Below, one piece after another: positions 36,181-45,799 of a DNA stretch of 64,000 nucleotides. The stretch lies in the NCBI GenBank assembly GCA_930367215.1, contig OV884059.1, positions 11,618,945 through 11,682,944 on the forward strand, read 5' to 3'. How positions within the stretch are numbered: position 1 is the stretch's first letter; each line of letters begins with the position of its first letter. The translations under genes and the position numbers were made by a program. The DNA comes from Pollenia angustigena. Taxonomy: Eukaryota; Arthropoda; Insecta; Diptera; Polleniidae. The notes beneath the pieces are model-generated. The model was not told the origin of the DNA. It did not search any database and worked only from the letters and a program-made list of their open reading frames with translations.

Positions 36181-37440
36181 ATTCAACATTTTTAATTTTT
36201 CGAATTTATTCTATGAGCTAAATTTCAGTTATGTATTTTATAAAGCTTTTTTGTAATAGTTCTATTCCTACAATTTTTCAGAAATGACTATATACACTAC
36301 CAGACTATTATATTGTATTTCCTTTTTTTACATTTTACCTTAGCCTTCCGTTGGAAAGCAATGAGGTATATTGAATGTACAGAAAAATTTACAATTATTA
36401 GACACCAGCAGAATGTGATGCATTTTCTGGCCCGCTACGGCCGTCGTCAGCATTCTTTGTGTCTCACTGGATAGTGTTACTTTATAAATTGAATGTATTT
36501 AACTTAACTATTTTAACAAATAGAAACTGGGAATTATTTCCTTCCGAAGGTAACTTTAAATTATATTCAACATTTTTCATTTTTCGAATTTATTCTATGA
36601 GCTAAATTTCAGTTATGTATTTTATAAAGCTTTTTTTTGTAATAGTTCTATTCCTACAATTTTTCAGAAATGACTATATACACTACCAGACTATTATATT
36701 GTATTTCCTTTTTTTACATTTTACCTTAGCCTTCCGTTGGAAAGCAATGAGGTATATTGAATGTACAGAAAAATTTACAATTATTAGACACCAGCAGAAT
36801 GTAATGCATTTTCTGGCCCGCTACGGCCGTCGTCAGCATTCTTTGTGTCTCACTGGATAGTGTTACTTTATAAATTGAATGTATTTAACTCAACTATTTT
36901 AACAAATAGAAACTGGGAATTATTTCCTTCCGAAGGTAACTTTATATTATATTCAACATTTTTAATTTTTTGAATTTATTCTATGAGCTAAATTTCAGTT
37001 ATGTATTTTATAAAGCTTTTTTGTAATAGTTCTATTCCTACAATTTTTCAGAAATGACTATATACATTACCAGACTATTATATTGTATTTCCAGTGAGAC
37101 ACAAAGAATGCTGACGACGGCCGTAGCGGGCCAGAAAATGCATTACATTCTGCTGGTGTCTAATAATTGTAAATTTTTCTGTACATTCAATATACCTCAT
37201 TGCTTTCCAACGGAAGGCTAAGGTAAAATGTAAAAAAGGAAATACAATATAATAGTCTGGTAGTGTATATAGTCATTTCTGAAAAATTGTAGAAATAGAA
37301 CTATTACAAAAAAGCGTTATAAAATACATAACTGAAATTTAGCTCATAGAATAAATTCGAAAAATTAAAAATGTTGAATATAATATAAAGTTACCTTCGG
37401 AAGGAAATAATTCCCAGTTTCTATTTATTAACATTTAAAG
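36181..37440. repeat. Direct and inverted duplication cluster
   Basis: A unit of about 385 bp starting ATTCAACATTTTTAATTTTTCG occurs at 36181 and 36565, and a third, truncated copy starts at 36951 (to about 37091). It is joined to an inverted copy (37092-37430), so 36951-37430 folds into a large hairpin with an arm of about 135 bases. The unit contains an unusually GC-rich piece, GGCCCGCTACGGCCGTCGTC. Shorter matches lie at 35562-35690. A 115-bp segment at 37384-37496 is repeated at 37916-38034. Plus ORF 36615-36860 is part of the repeat. Confidence 0.85.
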
Positions 37441-38700
37441 TTTAAATTCTTAATATAAGACAAATTTCTGTTTTAAAAGATAAATTTATGAAAACAAAGA
37501 TTGCCAAAACTTATGCCAAAAGTTTTGGGATTTTTGGTATTTTTAAGACATTTACGGGGTTTTTTTTCAACAAATATAAGGAATGTGTGTTGTTATTAAA
37601 ATTTATAGTTCGTATTATTAGTAATACAAATTTCTGGGTTAAAATCCAAATTTATTTAAACTAATGTTGCCAAAACCTATGCCAAAAGGTTTGGGATTTT
37701 GGGAATCTTTTAAACTTTTGCGGGGTCTTTATTTGACTAATATTAGGAAAGTGTGTTGTAATTATTATTAAATTAAATGTTATTAGATATTTGATCAAAT
37801 AAGCATAACCACTTCTTTTGTGAATAATTGGTGAGATTTAACATGGTCCTAATATCTCAAAATAAAATTAATTATACTGCTAGAAATAGCAAAAAACTGT
37901 TTTATGTAGATGTGGTATAAAGTTACCTTCGGAAGGAAATAATTCCCAGTTTCTATTTATTAACATTTAAAGTTTAAATTCTTAATATAAGACAAATTTC
38001 TGTTTTAAAAGAAAAATTTATGAAAACTAAGGTTGCCAAAACCAATGACAAAAAGATTTTGGGTATTTTTAAAACGTTTTCGGGGTTTTTAAAAATTACT
38101 AGAAATGTGTGTTATTATTTAAACTAATAGCTTGTATTCTAAATAATACAAAATTTATGAAAACCTAATTTGTTAAAACATACTTTTGGGATTTTGGGTA
38201 TTTTTGATATATTTGCGAAATATTTTTTTTTTTTTTTAATTATAGGCAATGTGTGGTGCAATTTAAAGTTAATTTTATTTATTAAATCTGTGCTTGGTTA
38301 TAAAAATTTATCAAAATTATAGTTGCCAGACTTATGAAGAAAATTTTTGGTTTTTGTAAATGTTTACATAAAATTTCGGGAATTTCTTTTGTAACTTGAA
38401 TTTTTGGTTTAGTGGGATATAATTAATACAGTTTTTTATTTAAAATAATTTTATATATTAATATTTTTTAATAAGAAAATCCGTATAGCCGGACTTTTGT
38501 AACAGAGTCAGGGATTTTCCGTATTTTTAAGTATAAAATTTATAAAAACTGCCGATTTTATTTATTTTAAAAATAAAAATTGTATTTATTGCACAAATTT
38601 ATAATAATTACGATTGCCAGACTAATAATAAGGATTCTGGAATTTTGGGTATTTTTAAAATTTATTTGGGAAAACAGATTTTTGGTAAAAATAAAGTTTA
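37441..38700. repeat. GGGATTTTGGGTATTTTT array, part 2
   Basis: Units near 37525, 37691, 38055, 38190 and 38640 carry GGGATTTTGGGTATTTTTAA, then a TTTGCGGGGTTTTT or TTATTTGGG word and TAGGAATGTGTGTTG. The spacing is about 130-360 bases. Confidence 0.7.
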
Positions 38701-38858
38701 ATTTATAGATTGCAACATAAAATTTAAAAAAAATTATATTGACATTGCTTTAAAACTTCCCGGGACTTAGCAAAATTGTTTAATTTAAAAAAATTTTACT
38801 TTTTAATATTTTTAGATTTCTAAATTGTTTTTTTTTTTACTTTAATTAGTTGTCTTAC

Positions 38859-38904
38859 CTTCCCCTCTTCCTTCCAATTTGTAAATTGTATGTAATTTTC
38901 TTGT
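38859..38904 (-). CDS. Possible 46-nt microexon of the minus-strand gene (weaker)
   Basis: On the minus strand CCTCAATACTTTGCAG precedes and GTAAGACAAC follows. All three frames are open. Entered in phase 2 from the 56700-56760 exon, it reads QENYIQFTNWKEEGK and leaves in phase 0, which would make the 14682-14722 exon read DYKATNRQNFVTR. The pyrimidine tract is weaker than at the other two exons. A GCTGAC branch-like word lies about 30 bases upstream. It could be a chance pairing of splice-like words. Confidence 0.35.
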
Positions 38905-40799
38905 CTGCAAAGTATTGAGGCAAGCTGGTACCTGTCAGCCGCCTTATTTAAAGCTGTTTATGGTTAACTATTGCACCTTTTGTTGTGCATACTAAAGAAT
39001 TTCTGAGAAATAAAGGTATTTTTATAAACATATTTATTTTTATTTTCTTTTATATTGAATTTTAAGAAAGATAGAAGGAAAAAAAGAATAAGAAACCTTA
39101 CAAAAGAAACTCGTGTACTTTGTTGCAAAAACAAATGGTGCAATATGCAGCTTAATTAGCAGAAAACTAACGATATGGTTACTAACGCTACATATTGCAA
39201 CATTTAACAATTCGGTTGCTCTTTAAGCGATGACAGAAAGTTTTAAGGCTAAAAGACTGAACGCAGTTAAGGAGAGTCGCCAAAGAAAGTTTAAAGCCAA
39301 CGCCGTCAAATATAAAACGGCTTGATTAAATAACCTTTGGTTTTTAAAATGTTTATTTTTTAAGTTATATTTAATTAAATTCATAAATTATATTTCAAAA
39401 CCGTTAATTTTTTTTCTAATTAGCTCTTTCTTTCTAGCCGGCTCTAAGACGATTTTATGGCGCCGTCAAAACCTTTTCCCGCATTGTTTGTTTAACCAGG
39501 AACATTTTTAATAACACAAATTGTTCTAAATTTTTCTCCGTTTTCTTTTGTTCTAAGAAACCTTATTAAGGCTGCCATTAAAGGTAAGTTGGTTAAAGTA
39601 AATTGTTTTATTTTTGTTCTTAAGGGCACTACACTTGATTGTCCTCTTTACCTCATGCCGTTTGCCATTTCTCTTTTGGTAATAATTCTTTTTTTTTTCT
39701 CTCTTAACAGTTTGCCAGGTTTCTTTTTCAGTTTATTTTCTGTTTGTATTTAACCAATTATATAATTTGTTGTAATTTAATTTTAAGGGGTTTCTGATAT
39801 AGTCAATTGAAAAAAAACATAAAAATATATTGCCAGAGGTGGGTAAAATGAGAACGACGCTTGCTTTTTAAATTCTTTAGTTTTGCAATAGTCAAAGGAA
39901 CATGAAAGAGAAACAATTACGGTTAGAAGAACTACAAAAATGATAAACACAAACGGTGTATCGCTAAGAGGACATTTTGCACAGGGTTATTGATTTAGTG
40001 GTTTAAGCCCCCAGGTCTGGCAAGGCTGTAAGCTGTTAAATATCTGTCACCTGAAGCATCATTTATTTAGTGAAATCTTTGCCAATTATGACGTAAAAAA
40101 AATCAAACTTACTACCAAAGTAGCGGTACTAACGTGGCACACTTTAAGAGCTTTATGGGGTAATTATACTCCTCGTAATCGACATGCTGTGCAAGAATTT
40201 GGACAGATCATAAAGAAATTTGAAGTTTGTCTTAAAACACCACTAAACATTAATTAGTTTATTGCCTTTGATAAAATATTTCGATTGTAAACACAAATAT
40301 GTCTTAACAACTTCAATATTTGTTAAGACATAATTCTGTTTACAAGCTAAAACACATCAATTTATCTGTTAACTTACAGTTGATAGCCACTAATTGTTTA
40401 GGTAATTATACTAACAAATAATTTGTTTACTATTTTTTCCATTATCAATAATTAACAGTCGCAGTTAACATTAGTCTCAGACGCAAAAGTGTCAAACGAT
40501 AAGGTTTATTATATTTTGGTTATGATTAGAAATGTAGTTTTAAAAACAAATAATGTCAGTTATATTATCTAAATAGGTAGTTGTAAAGATATTTTACTAA
40601 AAATAAATATAATTATTAAAGTACTAAGAGTCAATACAAAGAAGAAGTTTAAAAAACGCAGGTCGAGTGAGAAATAAGGTTTCTTATTTTGATCATACTT
40701 AATAACCCTTCCTCGAATGTAGAAACAAGTTAAAACAAAACGTTTTTTTCAGTTTTATTTTAAATAAATCTAGCTGATCTACTTCAGTTATTACTCCAA
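38905..40799. other. Unique intron-like DNA
   Basis: No gene recognised. It is less repetitive than the surrounding arrays. A hairpin with arms TATGTCTTAACAA and TTGTTAAGACATA lies near 40300-40333. 39.1-39.5 kb has slightly higher GC but only short ORFs. Confidence 0.45.
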
Positions 40800-42210
40800 T
40801 ATATAGACGAGGCAATAGTCTATAGTCAAATCTATAAACTTGACAATAGTCTTTAGTCAGATCTATATATGTTGTAGTTTAAACCTAAGAAAATTTCAGA
40901 AATTGAATATGGAATAAAACAAAACTAAGATTACGGTGCAGGGATTTAAAAACCCAGTATCAACAGCTAAATAGAGGGAGAGAGAGAGAGAAGGTGTGCT
41001 CTTATTTATCCATATCAAATTAATGTTGTACTTATTTTCTCGTAGCACACCTGGCTGCAATAGAAGGTACTTCTGGGGTTGAAGGGATCATCTAAAGGAT
41101 ATTTCACCATTTGGTGGTACGTCCTCCGGGAGAAATCTGGGATCCACAAGGATTCAATTAGAGCAATAAATGGCTAATTGGCAACAGTTTACGTATCATA
41201 GAGAAGCCACGGATAGATATCGGAAGATTTATCTTTTCCTTTTAATGGTCGTACTTCAATGGAGTTCTTCGGAACAGAGATATGTCAGCGGGCTAGAGAA
41301 GCATGGCAGTTTACTGTTTGTGTCGATATTCTTTCCGGACATTGAAAATCTATGAACATGGAAGGTGTATGCATACTTAGGATGGACTTAACATCCTGAA
41401 TAACAGGGCTTTTTGGGGTCTAAGGATATCTAGGAGTCCGTAGTTGTACCTCAGTACTTAACGGATGGTGCCTGTGGAGTTGAAAGCCTCCGTTTAAAAT
41501 GCGATTCCAAGAAATGTTCCCCGAATCCCGAGGACTCGGAAGATAATATTATACTTTTTTAAAGAAATACATTTGGAGAGCACGGGTTTGCTGTGGTTAT
41601 ACCCACATCGAGGGTAAATAAGGGGTGTCATTATTCGTAGGGGAACCCATGTGGAGTGGGCACCTGCTATGATGTTTAAATCATCGTAATGTTCTATTGT
41701 TATCAGTACGAAAACTGCCAAAAATCTGATTTACAGTGGATGTTAGATAAATCTAGCCCCTAAGCAAGGGTAGGGTGGGATTTTATTGGTTAAACTCTAA
41801 AATTGCAATCTGTGTATGAAAAGAGGCGAAAAGAGATGTGCGCTGATGCTTGAAACTACTGATTTAAAGATGTTGCATATTAAAAGTATAAAAAGAAGCT
41901 ACAGCGGCACACAAATCGCCACTTTAATCTGACTGTAAGTATAGGTCGCAATGTCCTAAAACCGGAAAAATTAAGAAAGGCAGGGAAGTATAATGTTTAA
42001 GGGGAAAAGTGCTTCTTAATGTTTTAAATGTCTAGAAATTGGTAATTTAACAAGGGGTTGTATAGTACTTTGGCTTGTTTTTAGTCCAATCGTTATACTA
42101 GACTTTAGTCTAGTTTATAATCTTATTTATTAATTTAAGTTAGGTACAGTCTCGACTATAGTGTAGACTAAATTTTAGTCTAATTGAAAGGCTAGTCTGA
42201 AGTACAGTAT
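40800..42210. other. Higher-complexity segment flanked by AGTC-rich stretches
   Basis: 40810-40870 and 42095-42200 contain repeated TAGTCT, CTAGACTTTAGTCTAG and ACTATAG words, like those around the 53.5-kb minisatellite. Between them (41000-41960) the sequence is unique and closer to balanced base composition. It contains a (GA)n run at 40977-40991, plus ORF 41170-41355 and minus ORF 41494-41721. I recognise no protein. It could be an old transposon insertion. Confidence 0.35.
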
Positions 42211-42719
42211 AGGATCTAGATTAACCCCTAAAGTCCTATCAATATTATAATAGTCATAACCCGATTCATATTGTAAACTTACTTTATAAGGTTTCTCACT
42301 CGACCCTCGTGTAATTCTGGTTTTCCTTAAACAAGCTAGCACTCGTTCAAATTGCTCGAAAGTTTTAGCAAAAAATATAAATTTTATTTTAGAATAATTG
42401 CAAAGTACAGAAAAGAAATATTGTAGAATTTCCATTTAATTAGTTTTAGGTAATTGCAACAAATGTCTGCTAAAAATATAAAAAAAAAATTCCACTTATA
42501 TGTAAATATTTTTAAATAATATAAAAAAAAAAATATTTAAACAAACAAATTTTCTGAGAAAATTGTTAAAAAGACCAGTCAACAAGTAGAAAAATATTTA
42601 TTCAAATGGAAAAATTATTTTAAACAGACACAGCTGTTGAGGGAAAAATATTGGGCCTTTAAAGCCTTAACGATTATATAAAGCGCATAAAGGATTTCCT
42701 GAAACCAAGTCTGGGCTTA

Positions 42720-42815
42720 TGGGTGAGAGGGTAAGAGATGCTGTTCCTTTTTCCCCTCTCACCCATAAACTCAGACTAAGAAAGACAAAGAAAACTTTCA
42801 TAGTGTGATCCCAGA
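42720..42815. mobile_element. Palindromic MITE, copy 2 (CCAAG target duplication)
   Basis: This is a 96-bp shortened copy of the element at 19799-19939: TCTGGG, then GGTGAGAGGG, GCTGTTCCTTTTTCCCCTCT, ACCCATAAACTCAGACT, AAAACTTTCATAGTGTGATC and CCAGA. The left arm lacks the ACTATGAAAGTTTTC part, a deletion of about 36 bases. CCAAG flanks both ends (42715-42719 and 42816-42820). Confidence 0.85.
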
Positions 42816-42849
42816 CCAAGGAAAACAAAGAAATTTTTGTAGTATTTAG

Positions 42850-43390
42850 AAAGTTTTTAATATTATTGAGACATTTTTTTGGCAGAATCGCTTAAAACCC
42901 CTTAAAGGGATTTTGGGTGTTAAAGAAAACTTTTGGCAATTTTTTTTTTTATAAGAGGAGGTTTTTTAAATACTTTTAGTAAATAAAAAAATTTGTTAAA
43001 TAAATTAAATTATTAAAAATGGAGTTGCCTGACTTTTGTGCTACTATTACCATATTTTAGGTGTACTTTCTTAAAAAATAACAGTAATTAGTTACTTTAA
43101 ACCGAATGAAATGGCTGGCAATTATTTTAACAGTTTTAAAACTGAAATTTATTTTTAAACATTAAGAAAATTTCCAATATTTTTGAGAAAAATTAAAATA
43201 ATTTTTTTTTTTAATGTTAAAAAGCCAAAGGGAATTTTGTATATTATTAAAGTTTTGTAGGAATTTGCTTTTCATAAATGAAATTATTAAAACTTAAGTT
43301 TCCAGACTTTGATATACTCAAATTTCTTATCAAAACTTAAAACGCTTTTAAAGTCTTTTGGTTTTTATAAAAAAAAAATTTGAGAAGTTT
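42850..43390. repeat. GGGATTTTGGGTGTTTA array block
   Basis: Units near 42900 and 43225 carry GGGATTTTGGGTGTTAAAGA or similar, followed by TAGGAATTTGTTTTTT and GTTGCCTGACTTTTG. They match the units at 45.8-47.6 kb; the TIR element at 43399-45162 lies between the two blocks. Confidence 0.65.
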
Positions 43391-43649
43391 TACATTTACA
43401 GTATTTTTCGTTTAGCTGCACATTCAATTTTGCACGAAAATTCGTGCAGATACGCAAAATATTCTGTTACGCAGTATTCACTTAGCAGCATACATAATGC
43501 TGCTAAGAGAATTCACCTACCTGATAAATGTGCCCTTATGTAAAATGTTGTTCTTATTACAAAAATAGATTTTAATACAGTTTTGAATGAAAGTAATACC
43601 TATATGTATATAAAACCATTCATTTAAAAACAATTTAAAGTGCTAAATC

Positions 43650-44280
43650 ATTGATATCCTCCACCGACAGTTCTAAAATTTTAGGAGTGCGTCCTATATG
43701 ATATCTAGATATTATTAATTAAAAAATTTAATTTAATTTTAAAAAAATAACGGTATCAGCATATAAATTATGAACCAATCATCCCAAAATTCTGTAGTGT
43801 GATTTCTGGGGATAAAAAACATAAATTAGAATACATTTCAATGCAGCAGTAAAATTAGTTTTCGAGCTTACAGTGAATTTCAGAGGGCTACTTAGTATGG
43901 GATCTAAGGTAAATTATGGACCATACATCACAAAATTGCATGACATTTTTCAGGCCGTATTAAGCTAAGTTGCAACAAATTTTACCGCAATATCTATATC
44001 TGCTACAGTTTTAGGCGCATTTAATTAATTTCCCAGAGCAGGCTTTATGTAAATTATGGACCGATCTTCCCGAAATTTAACAGAAAAATTTCTAGTCGCA
44101 TAAAACGAATTTGTGCAAGATCTTATATTATTCCATGCATTATTCCACCATTTATGTTAGTTTTTGTAACAAAATTATCATATTTTTAGGATGATGGTTT
44201 CACATTTTGATTCACAGCTCTGATCCTACTGAACCGATTTTTCTGGATTTCAATCCCAAACTGATTACACAGAAAAAAAT
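43650..44280. mobile_element. Degraded DINE/Helitron-like internal sequence
   Basis: Phrases such as AATTATGGACCGATCTTCCC, AATTATGGACCATACATCAC and ACTGAACCGATTTTTCTGGA resemble the GGACCGATCTTGCTGAATTT and GTATCTGAACCGATTTTCCC phrases in the DINE-1-like element near 50.45 and 50.11 kb. They recur several times at 120-150 base spacing. No ends are identifiable. Confidence 0.4.
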
Positions 44281-44648
44281 ATATGATAATTGAATTAATT
44301 TATTTTTATGTTGAAAGAAAATTAAAAATATAATTTTGATTTAATCAACATTTTAGTTGTTTGGAAGTAAATTTTTTATTAAAATATAATTTAAATAACA
44401 AATAATTTTAATTGATTGAAAAACTTTACTTTAAGTGAGTGATACGGCTGACAAAATCCTACGTTTTGCTATCAGTAAATTGTGAAAACGGGCCTTAGAA
44501 TAACTCAAGCAGCCAGAATATATGTACTTTCTAGGGCCTTAGATGTATAATAAAAAAGTTTCACACGGAATGACAAACTTAGTTTACCCTCATTCACCAC
44601 TAGTGGTTCTGCTTTTAGCAGAACATGTATGTTTTGAATGTTTACATG

Positions 44649-44783
44649 GGGTCTTCACCTGACAATTTTTTGTCATACCAAACGTCAAAGTCCATATAAA
44701 AAAACTTTAAAATTTTTGTCAGCGTTTTTTTTTTATATGAAGTTTGACGTTTGGTACGACAAAAACTTGTCAGGTGAAGACCC
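44649..44783. mobile_element. 135-bp palindromic MITE nested in the 43.4-kb element
   Basis: The left arm GGGTCTTCACCTGACAATTT with ACCAAACGTCAAA pairs with the right arm, which inward reads GGGTCTTCACCTGACAAGTT with ACCAAACGTCAAA. Flanks CATG (left) and TATG (right) suggest a 4-bp duplication with one change. No ORF beyond chance; plus ORF 44638-44835 simply spans it. Confidence 0.8.
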
Positions 44784-45164
44784 TATGTTATATGTGCACA
44801 CACAATCACAGCTGCTAGATCAAATTAATTTTTAATTCAGCCATTTGTGTTACCATATCAGCAAACTTAATTTGTTTGCCTTTCTTTTTCATAAAATAGC
44901 GATTGATAAAATAATGTTTTTTTGTTTTTATGAGGCACTTAAAAAAATTATTTTATGAGGCACTTAAAAATAATATTTTGTATTAAAAATAAAAATTGTT
45001 GACCAAAAATCGAATGCTGTTATCCAAGATCTGCACTTAAGCAAAATGCACGTACAAGAATTTTTTTCTAACAATATTTAGCATTCATACACAATTATTT
45101 GTATTTCGTGCAGATGGGCAAAAAATGTAGTTAAGTGAAATGCAGCTAAACGAAAAATACTGTA

Positions 45165-45550
45165 TTTAATTAGATGATTTGATTTACACAAATCAATGTG
45201 GGCATAAATGGTTAAGGAATTTCTTAGTTACCATGATTAAGAAAGAGCGATTCATTAGATTAATTTTTAAATTTTTTTTTTTAATTCCCTATGATAATCC
45301 CCGCGAAGCTTGACGCTTGTCTGCAGGAAAGAAACCACAGTCTCTGGCGGGAATCAAACCCGCAACCCCGGGGTTGATAGACTAGCTCACTACTAGCTAG
45401 CCTACCGGGGCACATCAATGTATTACAAAAAGAGTTACCAGACTTTTGCACTTTTACCATACATTTATTTTTTTTTTTTGTAAATGTAAATGAAAAATTT
45501 GGTTCTTTTAACAAAATTTAATAGACGGAAACAATTTCCACGTTTCAAAC
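45165..45550. other. Short unique interval containing a SINE
   Basis: This is flanking DNA between the TIR element ending at 45162 and the palindromic MITE starting at 45551. It holds the SINE copy at 45288-45415 and one array word after it. Minus ORF 45281-45514 is a read-through of the SINE. Confidence 0.5.
45288..45415 (-). mobile_element. tRNA-derived SINE, copy 2
   Basis: On the minus strand GCCCCGGTAGGCTAGCTAGT, AGTGAGCTAG and, further on, TTGCGGGTTTGATTCCCGCC match the head of the SINE at 29549-29732, including the A- and B-box-like words and the AGAGACT(G/C)TGGT that follows. The tail continues to an AT-rich run near 45262-45280. ATCAATGT occurs on both sides (about 45192 and 45414), but it is short and far from the tail, so I do not claim it as the target duplication. 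Confidence 0.8.
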
Positions 45551-45786
45551 CAAGAGGCAAATTATGGCAGTCGTGATCGAATACTTTTTCGATTCGAAAG
45601 CAATTTTATTTCGGTCGATACTGAACGAATCGTTATTATTTTTTCAGTGTTGTGAAAACTCAAATAAGTGCTTTACAACACAAAAAAATTATTTCGATCC
45701 GTTAAGTATGGACAGAAAGAATTAGCAATAAAGCTGCTTTCGAATCGAAAAAGTATTCGATCACGACTGCCATAATTTGCCCCCAG
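45551..45786. mobile_element. Palindromic (foldback) MITE, copy 2 of 2
   Basis: Left GGCAAATTATGGCAGTCGTG then ATCGAATACTTTTTCGATTC; the right arm is the inverse of this. The inner parts TCGATACTGAACGAATC and TTTTTTCAGTGTTGTG match the element at 8120-8364. Ends are purine-rich (CAAGAGGC and, inward, CTGGGGGC). No target duplication was identified. Confidence 0.8.
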
Positions 45787-45799
45787 ATTCTTTGCTTTA

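Larger units (their letters stand above)
43399..45162. mobile_element. 1.76-kb pogo/mariner-type TIR element, non-coding
   Basis: Perfect inverted ends CAGTATTTTTCGTTTAGCTG (continuing CA) occur at both borders, flanked by TA (43397-43398 and 45163-45164). CAGT ends with TA duplications fit pogo/Tigger or mariner. The inner subterminal regions share TTCGTGCAGAT words. No transposase is readable. It contains another MITE (44649-44783) and a stretch with Helitron-like words (43650-44280). Confidence 0.85.

Noticed and set aside
36615..36860. 81-codon plus ORF as a gene
   Set aside because: It is the GC-rich core of the duplicated and inverted 385-bp unit; the other copies are not open in the same way.
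45192..45421. ATCAATGT as target duplication of the second SINE copy
   Set aside because: Eight bases in AT-rich DNA, far from the SINE tail, so chance is likely.
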